Program-made: the position numbers and the translations under genes
Origin: Serratia inhibens
GTDB lineage: Bacteria > Pseudomonadota > Gammaproteobacteria > Enterobacterales > Enterobacteriaceae
Length of the DNA: 64,000 bases
Direction: 5' to 3'
Assembly: GCF_003591175.1 (NCBI RefSeq)
Contig: NZ_QYYG01000003.1
Span: 186,001 to 250,000, forward strand
The notes under the pieces: model-generated
Database searches by the model: none
The model's input: only the letters and a program-made list of their open reading frames with translations
Told to the model about the DNA's origin: nothing
Shown: positions 25,821 through 36,182 of the stretch, one piece after another
How positions within the stretch are numbered: position 1 is the stretch's first letter
Layout: each line of letters starts with the position of its first letter

Positions 25821-26047
25821 TGTCGTTCACTCCTTTCAACACAGACTAGCGCTATTTTGCCACATCGGCGCGCACCTGAAGCGGTCTATATCAACAAATA
25901 GTGCATTTCGCCGCCAGCTTTATCAATACGCCAGAAGCTGCCCCAAATCAAAACCTGTTCGCCCCGCTTTCACTAAAATTGCTTCCCCGATGGGCGCTTG
26001 CCGGTTGAATACCACCGCCGACAGCCCTTGTTAACCAGGATAAATCT

Positions 26048-27043
26048 ATGGAGCTGCTTTGTCCCGCCGGTAACCTTCCGGCCCTGAAAGCCGCAGTGGA
26101 TAACGGCGCAGACGCCGTATACATCGGCCTGAAAGACGATACCAACGCGCGCCACTTTGCCGGCCTCAACTTCACCGAGAAAAAGCTGCAGGAAGCGGTC
26201 GAGTACGTGCACCGGCACCGCCGCAAACTGCATATCGCCATCAACACCTTCGCCCACCCGGACGGCTATGGCCGCTGGCAACGGGCGGTGGACATGGCGG
26301 CGCAATTGGGTGCGGACGTGTTGATCCTGGCCGATTTGGCGATGCTGGAATACGCTGCCGAGCGTTACCCGCAGTTGGAACGCCATGTCTCTGTGCAGGC
26401 TTCCGCCACCAACGAAGAGGCGATCCGTTTCTATCAGCGCCATTTCGACGTCAGCCGGGTCGTGCTGCCGCGTGTGCTGTCGATGCATCAGGTCAAACAA
26501 CTGGCGCGCACCAGCCCGGTGCCGCTGGAGGTGTTCGCGTTCGGCAGCCTGTGCATCATGGCCGAAGGGCGCTGTTATCTCTCTTCCTATCTGACCGGCG
26601 AATCGCCGAATACCGTCGGTGCCTGCTCCCCGGCGCGCTTCGTTCGCTGGCAGCAAACCGCACAAGGCATGGAATCGCGCCTGAACGACGTGCTGATCGA
26701 CCGTTATCGGGACGATGAAAACGCCAGTTATCCGACGCTGTGCAAAGGGCGTTATCGGGTGGACGACGTGCGCTATCACGCGCTGGAAGAGCCCACCAGC
26801 CTGAACACGCTGGAGCTGTTGCCGGAATTGCTGGCCGCCAATATCGCCTCGGTGAAGATTGAAGGACGCCAGCGCAGCCCGGCGTATGTCAGCCAGGTAG
26901 CGCGCATCTGGCGCCAGGCGATAGACCGCTGCCAGGCCGACCCGGCCACCTACCGGGCCGAAGCAAGCTGGATGGAGGCTCTCGGCGCGATGTCCGAAGG
27001 CACGCAGACCACGCTCGGCGCCTATCACCGCAAATGGCAGTAG
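26048..27043 (+). CDS. ubiU: Ubiquinone biosynthesis protein UbiU (U32 peptidase family)
   Basis: A 331-residue protein (YhbU) that forms a heterodimer with UbiV and helps hydroxylate the quinone ring without oxygen, each subunit carrying a 4Fe-4S cluster. The N-terminal MELLCPAGNLPALKAAVDNG and central LCIMAEGRCYLSSYL and VGACSPARF contain the family cysteines. ubiV follows 11 bp downstream with its own AGGAGA site. Confidence 0.95.
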   Translation: MELLCPAGNLPALKAAVDNGADAVYIGLKDDTNARHFAGLNFTEKKLQEAVEYVHRHRRKLHIAINTFAHPDGYGRWQRAVDMAAQLGADVLILADLAMLEYAAERYPQLERHVSVQASATNEEAIRFYQRHFDVSRVVLPRVLSMHQVKQLARTSPVPLEVFAFGSLCIMAEGRCYLSSYLTGESPNTVGACSPARFVRWQQTAQGMESRLNDVLIDRYRDDENASYPTLCKGRYRVDDVRYHALEEPTSLNTLELLPELLAANIASVKIEGRQRSPAYVSQVARIWRQAIDRCQADPATYRAEASWMEALGAMSEGTQTTLGAYHRKWQ

Positions 27044-27054
27044 CAGGAGAGACC

Positions 27055-27933
27055 ATGAAATACGCATTAGGCTCAGTGCTGTACTACTGGCCGAAAACCG
27101 AGATTGAGGAGTTCTACCGGCAGGCGGTGAACAGCAGCGCGGAGATTATTTACCTCGGCGAAAGCGTCTGCACCAAGCGGCGCGAGATGAAGGTGGGCGA
27201 CTGGCTGACGCTGGCGCAGGAGATTGCCCGCAGCGGCAAGCAGGTGGTGATTTCCACTCTGGCGTTGCTGCAAGCGCCGTCTGAGCTGAACGAACTGAAA
27301 CGCTATGTGGAGAACGGCGAGTTTCTGATTGAAGCCAACGATCTGGGTACGGTGAACATGGCGGCGGAACGCGGCCTGCCGTTCGTCGCCGGGCATGCGT
27401 TGAACTGCTACAACGCCTACACCCTGCGCCTGCTGCACCGCCAGGGCATGGTCCGCTGGTGCATGCCGGTCGAGCTTTCGCGCGACTGGCTGGCCAATTT
27501 GCTGACGCAATGCGACGAGTTGGGTTTCCGCCATCAGTTCGAGGTGGAAGTCTTGAGTTACGGCCACCTGCCGCTGGCCTATTCGGCGCGCTGCTTCACC
27601 GCTCGCTCGGAGAACCGTGGCAAAGACGAATGCGAAACCTGCTGCATCCACTACCCACAGGGGCGGATGATGCGTTCGCAGGAAGAACAGCAGGTGTTTG
27701 TGCTCAACGGCATCCAGACGATGAGCGGCTATTGCTATAACCTCGGCAATGAATTGCAAAGCATGCAGGGGCTGGTGGATATCGTGCGCCTTTCGCCGCA
27801 GAGCGCAGAAACGCTGGCGCTGATCGACAGCTTCCGCGCCAACGAACAAGGGGCGCAACCGCTGGTTTTGGCCGATAAAGCCGACTGCAACGGCTACTGG
27901 CGCCGGGTTGCGGGGTTGGAGCTGGTGCAGTAG
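27055..27933 (+). CDS. ubiV: Ubiquinone biosynthesis protein UbiV (U32 peptidase family)
   Basis: A 292-residue partner (YhbV) of UbiU. Cluster cysteines appear in SVCTKRREMK and in DECETCCIHYPQGRMM. ATG 27055 is preceded by AGGAGA at ideal distance; the longer frame from 27034 is rejected. In E. coli the next gene is yhbW; here 17 kb of accessory DNA intervenes. Confidence 0.95.
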   Translation: MKYALGSVLYYWPKTEIEEFYRQAVNSSAEIIYLGESVCTKRREMKVGDWLTLAQEIARSGKQVVISTLALLQAPSELNELKRYVENGEFLIEANDLGTVNMAAERGLPFVAGHALNCYNAYTLRLLHRQGMVRWCMPVELSRDWLANLLTQCDELGFRHQFEVEVLSYGHLPLAYSARCFTARSENRGKDECETCCIHYPQGRMMRSQEEQQVFVLNGIQTMSGYCYNLGNELQSMQGLVDIVRLSPQSAETLALIDSFRANEQGAQPLVLADKADCNGYWRRVAGLELVQ

Positions 27934-28002
27934 CGGGATAAACCAAAGGGATGCCGGTAACTTTTCCGCTGCCGGCATCTTATTTGTTCTCGTTAAACCG
28001 CA

Positions 28003-28206
28003 TTACTTTCCGTTGAACCAATGATAAAAACTCAGGCACATCAGGCCAAAGCTTCTGACACCCAACCCCATAAAAACAGCAATAGCCGCATTCGCTAAAT
28101 GTTCTTTTGGGGAACCCGCGATTAATACCGGGTGATAAAGCAATTGCATGATTGTCATCAGCCCGATAAAGGTAGAAAAATACTTGGCGAACTTACCTGG
28201 TCCCAT
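28003..28206 (-). CDS. Two-helix small membrane protein, putative microcin immunity
   Basis: A 67-residue basic protein with two hydrophobic segments (about residues 10-30 and 38-60) joined by a short polar turn. I do not recognise the family. It lies 45 bp downstream of, and on the same strand as, the microcin-like gene at 28252-28575. Small membrane immunity proteins of this size are usual next to class II microcins, so that role is inferred from context. ATG 28206 has AGGT 9 bases upstream. Confidence 0.5.
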   Translation of the reverse strand: MGPGKFAKYFSTFIGLMTIMQLLYHPVLIAGSPKEHLANAAIAVFMGLGVRSFGLMCLSFYHWFNGK

Positions 28207-28251
28207 AGTCAGTACCTATTTTAAAACTTGAAAAGCAATATAAATGAACGA

Positions 28252-28575
28252 TTACCAGCGGCACTGACCATTTACGCTATTAGCATTTCTATTACCACCC
28301 AATGCGCCTTTATTATCACTATTATTCTTTGACTGACTATTTCTATCACAACCAACAACCCCAGTTAAGGCGCCAGCGAAAGCCATACCAAGCATCCCTG
28401 GCGGGCCGCCAGGCATACCCGTAAATGCCCCAATAATCATGTAGGCACCTGTTTTGTTTGCGCAGATGTCAGGCGCGCCGCGGCTGGTTCTGTCGCGGTC
28501 ACCGCCGTTATTTCCATCCCCGCAACCGCCAATCAACTTCATCTCGTCTAACGTCAATTCCCTTATCGTTGACAT
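28252..28575 (-). CDS. Candidate class II microcin precursor with double-glycine leader
   Basis: A 107-residue peptide beginning MSTIRELTLDEMKLIGG, a good match to the leaders of class II microcins and colicin V (RELTxxEMxxxxGG), which are cut after GG by a C39 peptidase-type ABC exporter. The predicted mature part of 90 residues starts with Cys, is rich in Gly and Asn, carries a hydrophobic stretch (AYMIIGAFTG to GALTGVVG) and has four Cys in all. It ends in QCRW. AGGGAA stands 8 bases before ATG 28575. AT-rich flanks differ from the chromosome. No C39 exporter gene is in the window. Could instead be a non-bacteriocin GG peptide. Confidence 0.6.
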   Translation of the reverse strand: MSTIRELTLDEMKLIGGCGDGNNGGDRDRTSRGAPDICANKTGAYMIIGAFTGMPGGPPGMLGMAFAGALTGVVGCDRNSQSKNNSDNKGALGGNRNANSVNGQCRW

Positions 28576-28969
28576 AGTAATATTCCCTTTAATAGAGTGT
28601 TTTATTTATTCGACTAATACGACCGTAGATCAACTAGTCATAAAAACCATCAGCCGGCCAATAAAACAATATCTACCGGTAAATAAGAAAAAAATCAATA
28701 ATAATAAAAAACAAAAACATCCAGAAAAAATAATAATAACGTGTTTATTTTAATTATTTATTTAAAAATAACGACTAATAAAAAATAAAGGCGCCATATG
28801 CGGCACCTCGCTCAATCAGGACTCCTGTCGCTTACGGAACAGGCTGCACAGAAAACCCACGTCAACGCCCAACAGGATAATAACACTGCCCCACACTTCG
28901 TTAAGTAACGGCCCAGCGATCTCCGTGGTGGCCAAGTGGAGAGAAATACTATCGGTTTCTTTGAGCCTA
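28576..28969. other. AT-rich gap with ABC-permease fragment before CRISPR array 1
   Basis: 28576-28800 is strongly AT-rich with A-runs and no plausible gene; it should hold the microcin promoter. 28834-28943 is a permease gene fragment listed separately. CRISPR array 1 begins at 28970. Confidence 0.6.
28834..28943 (-). pseudogene. Fragment of ABC-2 permease 3' end
   Basis: Translated on the minus strand it gives ATTEIAG, LNEVWGSVIILLGV, DVGFL and SLFRKR. These match, in order, the final part of the permease encoded at 41640-42779 (ATKAIAG, LNEVWGDVVMLLVL, GVGFI, SLFRKR). Three segments are missing by in-frame deletion. It is in the same orientation as the intact gene, so the two form diverged direct repeats on either side of the CRISPR-Cas locus. 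The frame runs on into the first CRISPR repeat and is surely not functional. Confidence 0.8.
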
Positions 28970-31804
28970 GGGTCTATCTCCGCTAGCGCGGGGAACACTT
29001 CAAGCCACCGCCTGAACTCGCTCTGCTTCACGGTTTATCCCCGCTGGCGCGGGGAACACTTAACTCCCGGCACGAAAATGGGGCTTGGATTCGGTTTATC
29101 CCCGCTGACGCGGGGAACGCATGGAACCATGCGCCTGATCGTTGTCCTTATCCGGTTTATCCCCGCTGGCGCGGGGAACACAGCCTCATTAGTAAACAAC
29201 CTGGATACGTCAGCGGTTTATCCCCGCTGGCGCGGGGAACACTTGAGAGCACCGCTTAACTCAAAAATAATCCCCGGTTTATCCCCGCTGGCGCGGGGAA
29301 CACTCATCAGTAGCGCAAACGTTGCTAAATACTGGCGGTTTATCCCCGCTGGCGCGGGGAACACGGGCTGTAAAGGCGTGGAGATACAGACCGTTTCGGT
29401 TTATCCCCGCTGACGCGGGGAACACGCCATGCATACCTACACACTGGTCCGCAAAATCGGTTTATCCCCGCTGGCGCGGGGAACACCCAACGAGAGCCAA
29501 GAGAGATCTGGATAACTACGGTTTATCCCCGCTGGCGCGGGGAACACTGTTGATAACGATGCAGTAACTGATTCTACCCCGGTTTATCCCCGCTGGCGCG
29601 GGGAACACGCACTGATTCAGACGGTGGGTGGAACCTCATTCGGTTTATCCCCGCTGGCGCGGGGAACACGTAAAAGCGCCATCGAGCATGTAGTAATAGG
29701 ACGGTTTATCCCCGCTGGCGCGGGGAACACCACGGCGATGCCGCCTACGCGATTTTCCTGGCCGGTTTATCCCCGCTGGCGCGGGGAACACTCCTTCCAC
29801 ACGTCGCGATAATCAAAGCCGGGCGGTTTATCCCCGCTGGCGCGGGGAACACTGTACATTGACCAAAAAGCCTATGGCATTTTACGGTTTATCCCCGCTG
29901 GCGCGGGGAACACACGATGGATCAGTTGTGAGCGGCAGACACATCCGGTTTATCCCCGCTGGCGCGGGGAACACTGTGCTGAACGATGTGCGCGGCCGGT
30001 ATGAAACGGTTTATCCCCGCTGGCGCGGGGAACACGTCACCAGAAAAAGCAGCTCAATTTTTGCACGCGGTTTATCCCCGCTGGCGCGGGGAACACATCG
30101 CCAACAATGTTCCCGTTACTGATATGCGCGGTTTATCCCCGCTGGCGCGGGGAACACTGTTTTCCCCAATTGGCATTTCCCATGCTGCACGGTTTATCCC
30201 CGCTGGCGCGGGGAACACTAATTCAATGTGTAGATCCGCTCTCCAACTGTCGGTTTATCCCCGCTGGCGCGGGGAACACTTTGGTGCCGGCGCGACCGGC
30301 GGCAACGTTAACGGTTTATCCCCGCTGGCGCGGGGAACACGTGATGGAGGCGATGACCCGTATGCTGGATTACGGTTTATCCCCGCTGGCGCGGGGAACA
30401 CATCATCACCCCAGGCGCGATTGCCTTTCGTACCGGTTTATCCCCGCTGGCGCGGGGAACACTCGGTGGTGCCGTCCCAGTGGTTCGCCGCTATCGGTTT
30501 ATCCCCGCTGGCGCGGGGAACACATGTATCGAAAATCGACAACTGCACCGGAACACGGTTTATCCCCGCTGGCGCGGGGAACACAAATAAGCACAAACTC
30601 CGCTAAGATAAATATTCGGTTTATCCCCGCTGGCGCGGGGAACACTTCCAAGGCTATGTGTCCGATTTTCCTTTCGACGGTTTATCCCCGCTGGCGCGGG
30701 GAACACTACTACGTTAACGCCCGGGATAACGACCATCACGGTTTATCCCCGCTAGCGCGGGGAACACAGTACCCCATCAGCTGTAAATTCGTTATGTGCC
30801 GGTTTATCCCCGCTGGCGCGGGGAACACGGTAACAGGTGAGACTGTTGCCGGTAGCCCATCGGTTTATCCCCGCTGGCGCGGGGAACACTCCGTTTGCGA
30901 CTATTTCGCCGCCCTGCAGTGCGGTTTATCCCCGCTGGCGCGGGGAACACTCTGCATGGCTCTCTTCTGAGTTATAACGGTCCGGTTTATCCCCGCTGGC
31001 GCGGGGAACACAATGCGGGTAACGACCCGCATGATTGATTTCACGGTTTATCCCCGCTGGCGCGGGGAACACATTCGTGCCATCCAGCCCACCGGCAAAC
31101 TCCCCGGTTTATCCCCGCTGGCGCGGGGAACACTCCGTATTTCGGGCAGACCAACTATATTCGCTCGGTTTATCCCCGCTGGCGCGGGGAACACACAATA
31201 AGCGTGTGGCCAACTCGTTGGCTCCACGGTTTATCCCCGCTGGCGCGGGGAACACAGTTAATGGGAAATTAGCTGGTTTCCAGAACTCGGTTTATCCCCG
31301 CTGGCGCGGGGAACACCGACGGCGCGTCCTTGGCCAACAACAAATCACCGGTTTATCCCCGCTGGCGCGGGGAACACTGCTGCTGTCACAGGACTCGTGA
31401 CCGCATCGTCGGTTTATCCCCGCTGGCGCGGGGAACACTGGCTACTGCCGCCGGTCATGAGGTGAAACGCCGGTTTATCCCCGCTGGCGCGGGGAACACC
31501 CGGTATGGCCGTCGCCAACGTTTTGATCCCACGGTTTATCCCCGCTGGCGCGGGGAACACGTTGATGTAATCCGCGATAGCTACCCGGATTTCGGTTTAT
31601 CCCCGCTGGCGCGGGGAACACCCTTGGAAAAAAAAGGAAAGAACATGCGCGCTCGGTTTATCCCCGCTGGCGCGGGGAACACGAAGCGATCGGTAGTGCC
31701 CGGCGTAACGATATCGGTTTATCCCCGCTGGCGCGGGGAACACGCGTTTTCAGTGCCGGCTACCGGGTCCAACTCCGGTTTATCCCCGCTGGCGCGGGGA
31801 ACAC
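28970..31804 (-). CRISPR. Type I-E CRISPR array 1, 47 repeats / 46 spacers
   Basis: 29-nt repeats recur every 61 bp without slippage from 28970 to 31776, giving 46 spacers of 32 nt. On the minus strand the repeat begins GTGTTCCCCGCGCCAGCG, the E. coli I-E type, with stem CCCCGC/GCGGGG. The leader end is at the right, next to cas2. The leftmost repeat (28970-28998) has four changes, as expected for the leader-distal end. Repeats at 29092 and 29397 carry GAC instead of GGC in the loop, like array 2; the one at 30739 has GCTAGC. Spacer origins cannot be judged without searches. Confidence 0.98.
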
Positions 31805-31897
31805 TCTAAAACTAACTAACTGTTATAATAGAAGTTTTTATACCCCTAGAATTCCACCAAATTTTCCGTGTTTTTAAAGATCTATAACCTACTGATT
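31805..31897 (-). promoter_or_regulatory. Leader of CRISPR array 1
   Basis: An AT-rich 93-bp gap between cas2 and the first repeat. It shares CTAAAACTA, CTAACTG and AATTCCACCAA in the same order with the sequence beyond array 2 (41462 onwards). That conservation marks it as the leader containing the array promoter and the adaptation signals. Confidence 0.85.
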
Positions 31898-33102
<1,205 letters not shown>

Positions 33103-33105
33103 CGA

Positions 33106-33771
33106 TTACCCCCTTTTGATCATCAATAACCCGCAACCCAATGCTCTGCTTTTGCCAAGACCCGAATGTAAAGCCTGTAAAAAAAGCTTCGGTTCAGTAA
33201 CCGTCAGATAGCCGGCGTAATCTACGGTACTGAAAGTAATCGGCTTTTCCCCATCGCGACGTGACAGCCGTTGCGTCTGGAAAGAGACGACATGAGTGAA
33301 GTTTTCCGCCAACGGCACTAACCGGAAACCATGGCGATCTCCCTGCCCCTGCAACCAATGCTGAGCCGCCTGTTCTTGCAATGTTCGCCACTCGTCGGGA
33401 GGTATTCCCTGCCGCTTCGCGTGAAATTTTGCGTCCATCATTACATCGCTGCGTTTGTTATTTCGGGTAACAACCGGGTTCGCTCGCAGGCTAAAGAACA
33501 AGCGCATCCCTTTCACCAACTGCGGTTCAAACGGCTTAGTCTGGATCTGGAACAAATTGTGTTGCTGTTGCGGCCGATCCTCCGACAGAAGATAAAATAG
33601 ACCTTGAGAAACCGAAGGTTCCTGACGGAATAGATAGCGCCTTTCCTGCTCGTCGGGAAACAGTTGCCATAACCATTGGTGGCTGGCGTAAGCCCGTTGT
33701 TCACTGAGCCATTTGTCCAACATAACCGGCGGCAACCTGGCCAAATCCAGGGTGATACGAGAAAGAAACAT
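33106..33771 (-). CDS. cas6e: CRISPR RNA endonuclease Cas6e (CasE)
   Basis: A 221-residue Cas6e that cuts pre-crRNA 8 nt upstream of each spacer and stays on the crRNA 3' hairpin. The catalytic His lies in YASHQWLWQLF (about residue 31, corresponding to His20 of other family members). The Gly-rich loop GLGKSRALGCGLLMI ends the protein. Start overlaps the cas5e stop by one base. Confidence 0.96.
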   Translation of the reverse strand: MFLSRITLDLARLPPVMLDKWLSEQRAYASHQWLWQLFPDEQERRYLFRQEPSVSQGLFYLLSEDRPQQQHNLFQIQTKPFEPQLVKGMRLFFSLRANPVVTRNNKRSDVMMDAKFHAKRQGIPPDEWRTLQEQAAQHWLQGQGDRHGFRLVPLAENFTHVVSFQTQRLSRRDGEKPITFSTVDYAGYLTVTEPKLFLQALHSGLGKSRALGCGLLMIKRG

Positions 33772-34499
33772 TACGCATCCCTCCGATACTTGCCGCTATG
33801 TTGCCAGCGCGTACCAAATTGCCAACGCTGCCGGCTAATCGGCCGATCGTTGCGCTGCCGTGACTCCATCAACTCCACGCCTTCGGCCATTCCCTCCCAA
33901 TAGCAAAGCACCACCGGTCGCGCAGGCAAATACAGCAAGGCCAGATCCTGTTCCAACTGCTTTTCCCCCGCGCGAAAAACGTCCGCCAAATGCCCTTCCA
34001 AAATCCTGGGCGCCAGAGGTAATGCCAATGGGCACGCTTTGCGCCCCAGATACAGGGGAAATACAGGTTTTCTCAGCGCCTGGGCCAAGGTTTCCAGATC
34101 TTCCGGAGCGTCAGATTCAGCGCTAACGGCGACCAGATAATAGGCATCGCAACGGTATTCACGCGAGGACAGCATCGTGCCCACCTCTTGCGGCGCCTGC
34201 GTCAGTTCCTCCCGCCGTGTGAAGTAACGGCGTTTTTTATTCTCTCTCGGGACCTGAGTGGTGTGGTAATCGCGTAACCATTGCTCACGAGATGACAGTG
34301 GCAAGACAGCAAAGCGATAATGTTGATTAAATTGATTCAGGTATTCTTCGCGCTCCCGGGAAATGCCTAATGCTGCGGCTAATAGCCCCAACAAAGCCGA
34401 GCGTGTCGGGATCGCATCCGTATGACGCACCTCCCCCACAGCAGCCGTGCCCCAGGAAACCAAAGGCGCATAAAGTTGAAATAGCAGATAGCGGGACAT
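33771..34499 (-). CDS. cas5: Cascade subunit Cas5e (CasD)
   Basis: A 242-residue Cas5e that caps the crRNA 5' handle in Cascade. Typical start MSRYLLFQLYAPLVSWGTAA and the TDAIPTRSALLGLLAAALG segment. Lies between cas7e (12-bp gap) and cas6e (one-base overlap). Confidence 0.96.
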   Translation of the reverse strand: MSRYLLFQLYAPLVSWGTAAVGEVRHTDAIPTRSALLGLLAAALGISREREEYLNQFNQHYRFAVLPLSSREQWLRDYHTTQVPRENKKRRYFTRREELTQAPQEVGTMLSSREYRCDAYYLVAVSAESDAPEDLETLAQALRKPVFPLYLGRKACPLALPLAPRILEGHLADVFRAGEKQLEQDLALLYLPARPVVLCYWEGMAEGVELMESRQRNDRPISRQRWQFGTRWQHSGKYRRDA

Positions 34500-34511
34500 G
34501 AGGCCTCCTTA

Positions 34512-35573
34512 TTATTTGGCGACAAAGTCCAGCAAACCTGCCAACGTTCCCTCGCCATTTTCCACATTCAGCTGATAAAGTTCGGAATGCATGTCATACG
34601 CACGCGCAAACTTTTGGTACTGCTGTTGCAGATTTGTCATGGCTTGCATAAGTTGATCTTCTCCGCGAACCGGATTGAAGAAAGCGACCGAGAGAGAACG
34701 CGGCTGACATTCGCCTTTCTCCGCAAGTACATAAGAAGCGTAAGCGCGTGAAGCAAAGCTATTTTGTTTCCCCGTTGGCGAAACCGTGATTGCCGTCTCC
34801 GTTAATGCCCGCAAGGTGCGTTCAAGCAAGGCTTCATCGCCATTCAAGTTTTGCAGCAACAGGTCACGACTGATGCAGATATAGCTATACAGCAGGGCCG
34901 AAGCGAAGCCCTGTTCTCCCATATGGGCAGAACCGGCATCTTCATCTTTGCGATTGAGATCGTCGACCGCAGTGAAAAAGTCCTCTTCTACCGCCACTGC
35001 ACTAACCCCCAGAGCATGAGCAACCTGACAGGCGGCCTCAACGTTAAACTCCGGGTTAGATGCCAACATGCGGCCAAACAGGGCGATATCTACACCTTGT
35101 GCCTGCTCACCTAACAGCTGCTTGATGTTCAGTTCATCTTCTTTGGGTTCGCGCTGCGTCGCGATTAATTCATTCACCAGTTGATTGATTCTGCCCCGCT
35201 CTTCCGGGCTGATATGTACCAACTGCTCTATATCCAGATTCTGAATAGGCGTCGCATTTTTATCTTTCTTAATCGCGCCAAGTTTGCCGGCGATATTGCC
35301 GGCGATCGACAATGCAGCATCCTCCGCCACACCTCCGCTCAGCAATTGTTGATAAATTTCACGGCCCAAGCGCCGTGTACGTGCGCCAATATGCCCGTTC
35401 AATAATGCAGAGAAAGTTTCTGAAGTGCGCCAGGCGCGTTTTAAGCTTTGTGAAGATACCCGCAGGCGTTCGACGCCGCCCATGATGGCGGTCTTAGGGC
35501 GCCCGGTATCATCACGGTTCAAGTTTGACGGCGCATATGCGGTTAATAAATGCAGTTGAATAAACGTAGTCAT
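34512..35573 (-). CDS. cas7e: Cascade backbone subunit Cas7e (CasC)
   Basis: A 353-residue backbone protein, six copies of which bind the crRNA spacer. The start TFIQLHLLTAYAPSNLNRDD and SSQSLKRAWRTSETF are conserved in the family. Gap of 21 bp after cse2. Confidence 0.97.
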   Translation of the reverse strand: MTTFIQLHLLTAYAPSNLNRDDTGRPKTAIMGGVERLRVSSQSLKRAWRTSETFSALLNGHIGARTRRLGREIYQQLLSGGVAEDAALSIAGNIAGKLGAIKKDKNATPIQNLDIEQLVHISPEERGRINQLVNELIATQREPKEDELNIKQLLGEQAQGVDIALFGRMLASNPEFNVEAACQVAHALGVSAVAVEEDFFTAVDDLNRKDEDAGSAHMGEQGFASALLYSYICISRDLLLQNLNGDEALLERTLRALTETAITVSPTGKQNSFASRAYASYVLAEKGECQPRSLSVAFFNPVRGEDQLMQAMTNLQQQYQKFARAYDMHSELYQLNVENGEGTLAGLLDFVAK

Positions 35574-35594
35574 GACTAATTCCTTATTAATAAT

Positions 35595-36182
35595 TTATTT
35601 TCCAGACGCCATCAGGTATTCACTGGCCCAACGCACACTGTTCCGACGGAATGGATTGGTTTCGACGCTACGGTGTTCCTCACGCGCCAACCATTCACGC
35701 ATCCATAGAAAAATCCCATCTGCCAGTGAGACCACATTTACCCCTTCTTCACCGCGCAACTTCACGGCTTTAATCAGTTGGCTATGCAGTTCTTCCGGTT
35801 GTCTTACTTGCTGTAAACGTTCAAAACGCAGCCGCGACAAACAGGGACGACTTTTTAACTCCTTACCCAATTGAGCCGCGAAGCTGTCTTGCCCATTCGC
35901 CCGGCGGGCATGCGCCGCAACACTGGCAAACAATGCCAATGCCAGCATATCGCCAGGCTGGAAGGTCATGGTTTTTTCCAACCGCTGGCACAACGCGCGA
36001 AACCCCTCACAGGTTAGCGCCTCATAAGGACCTTTCGTCCGCCGCAACTCCGCCCGCCATAAACGACCGTTAAAAGACTTGCTGTGATCCCGCTGTTGCA
36101 AGTCATCAAACCAGCGCTTTAACACCGTTTGCGCATCACTTTGCGTAAAAACCAATTCATTGCTGGTATTACTGTTCAGCAC
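35595..36182 (-). CDS. casB: Cascade small subunit Cse2 (CasB)
   Basis: A 195-residue helical small subunit, present as a dimer in Cascade to hold the displaced DNA strand. Arg-rich segments such as RLWRAELRRTKGPYEAL are typical. ATG 36182 overlaps the cse1 3' end by 14 bases. Confidence 0.93.
   Translation of the reverse strand: MLNSNTSNELVFTQSDAQTVLKRWFDDLQQRDHSKSFNGRLWRAELRRTKGPYEALTCEGFRALCQRLEKTMTFQPGDMLALALFASVAAHARRANGQDSFAAQLGKELKSRPCLSRLRFERLQQVRQPEELHSQLIKAVKLRGEEGVNVVSLADGIFLWMREWLAREEHRSVETNPFRRNSVRWASEYLMASGK

Noticed and set aside
28816-29031. 71-codon minus-strand gene next to array 1
   Set aside because: Its first part is CRISPR repeat/spacer and its end is the ABC permease fragment; reported as a pseudogene fragment.
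28925-31809. Many plus-strand frames of 60-290 codons with repeated FIPAGAGNT / GLSPLARGT / VYPRWRGEH peptides
   Set aside because: They are translations of the CRISPR repeats in three frames, created by the 61-bp period; no ribosome sites or family similarity.
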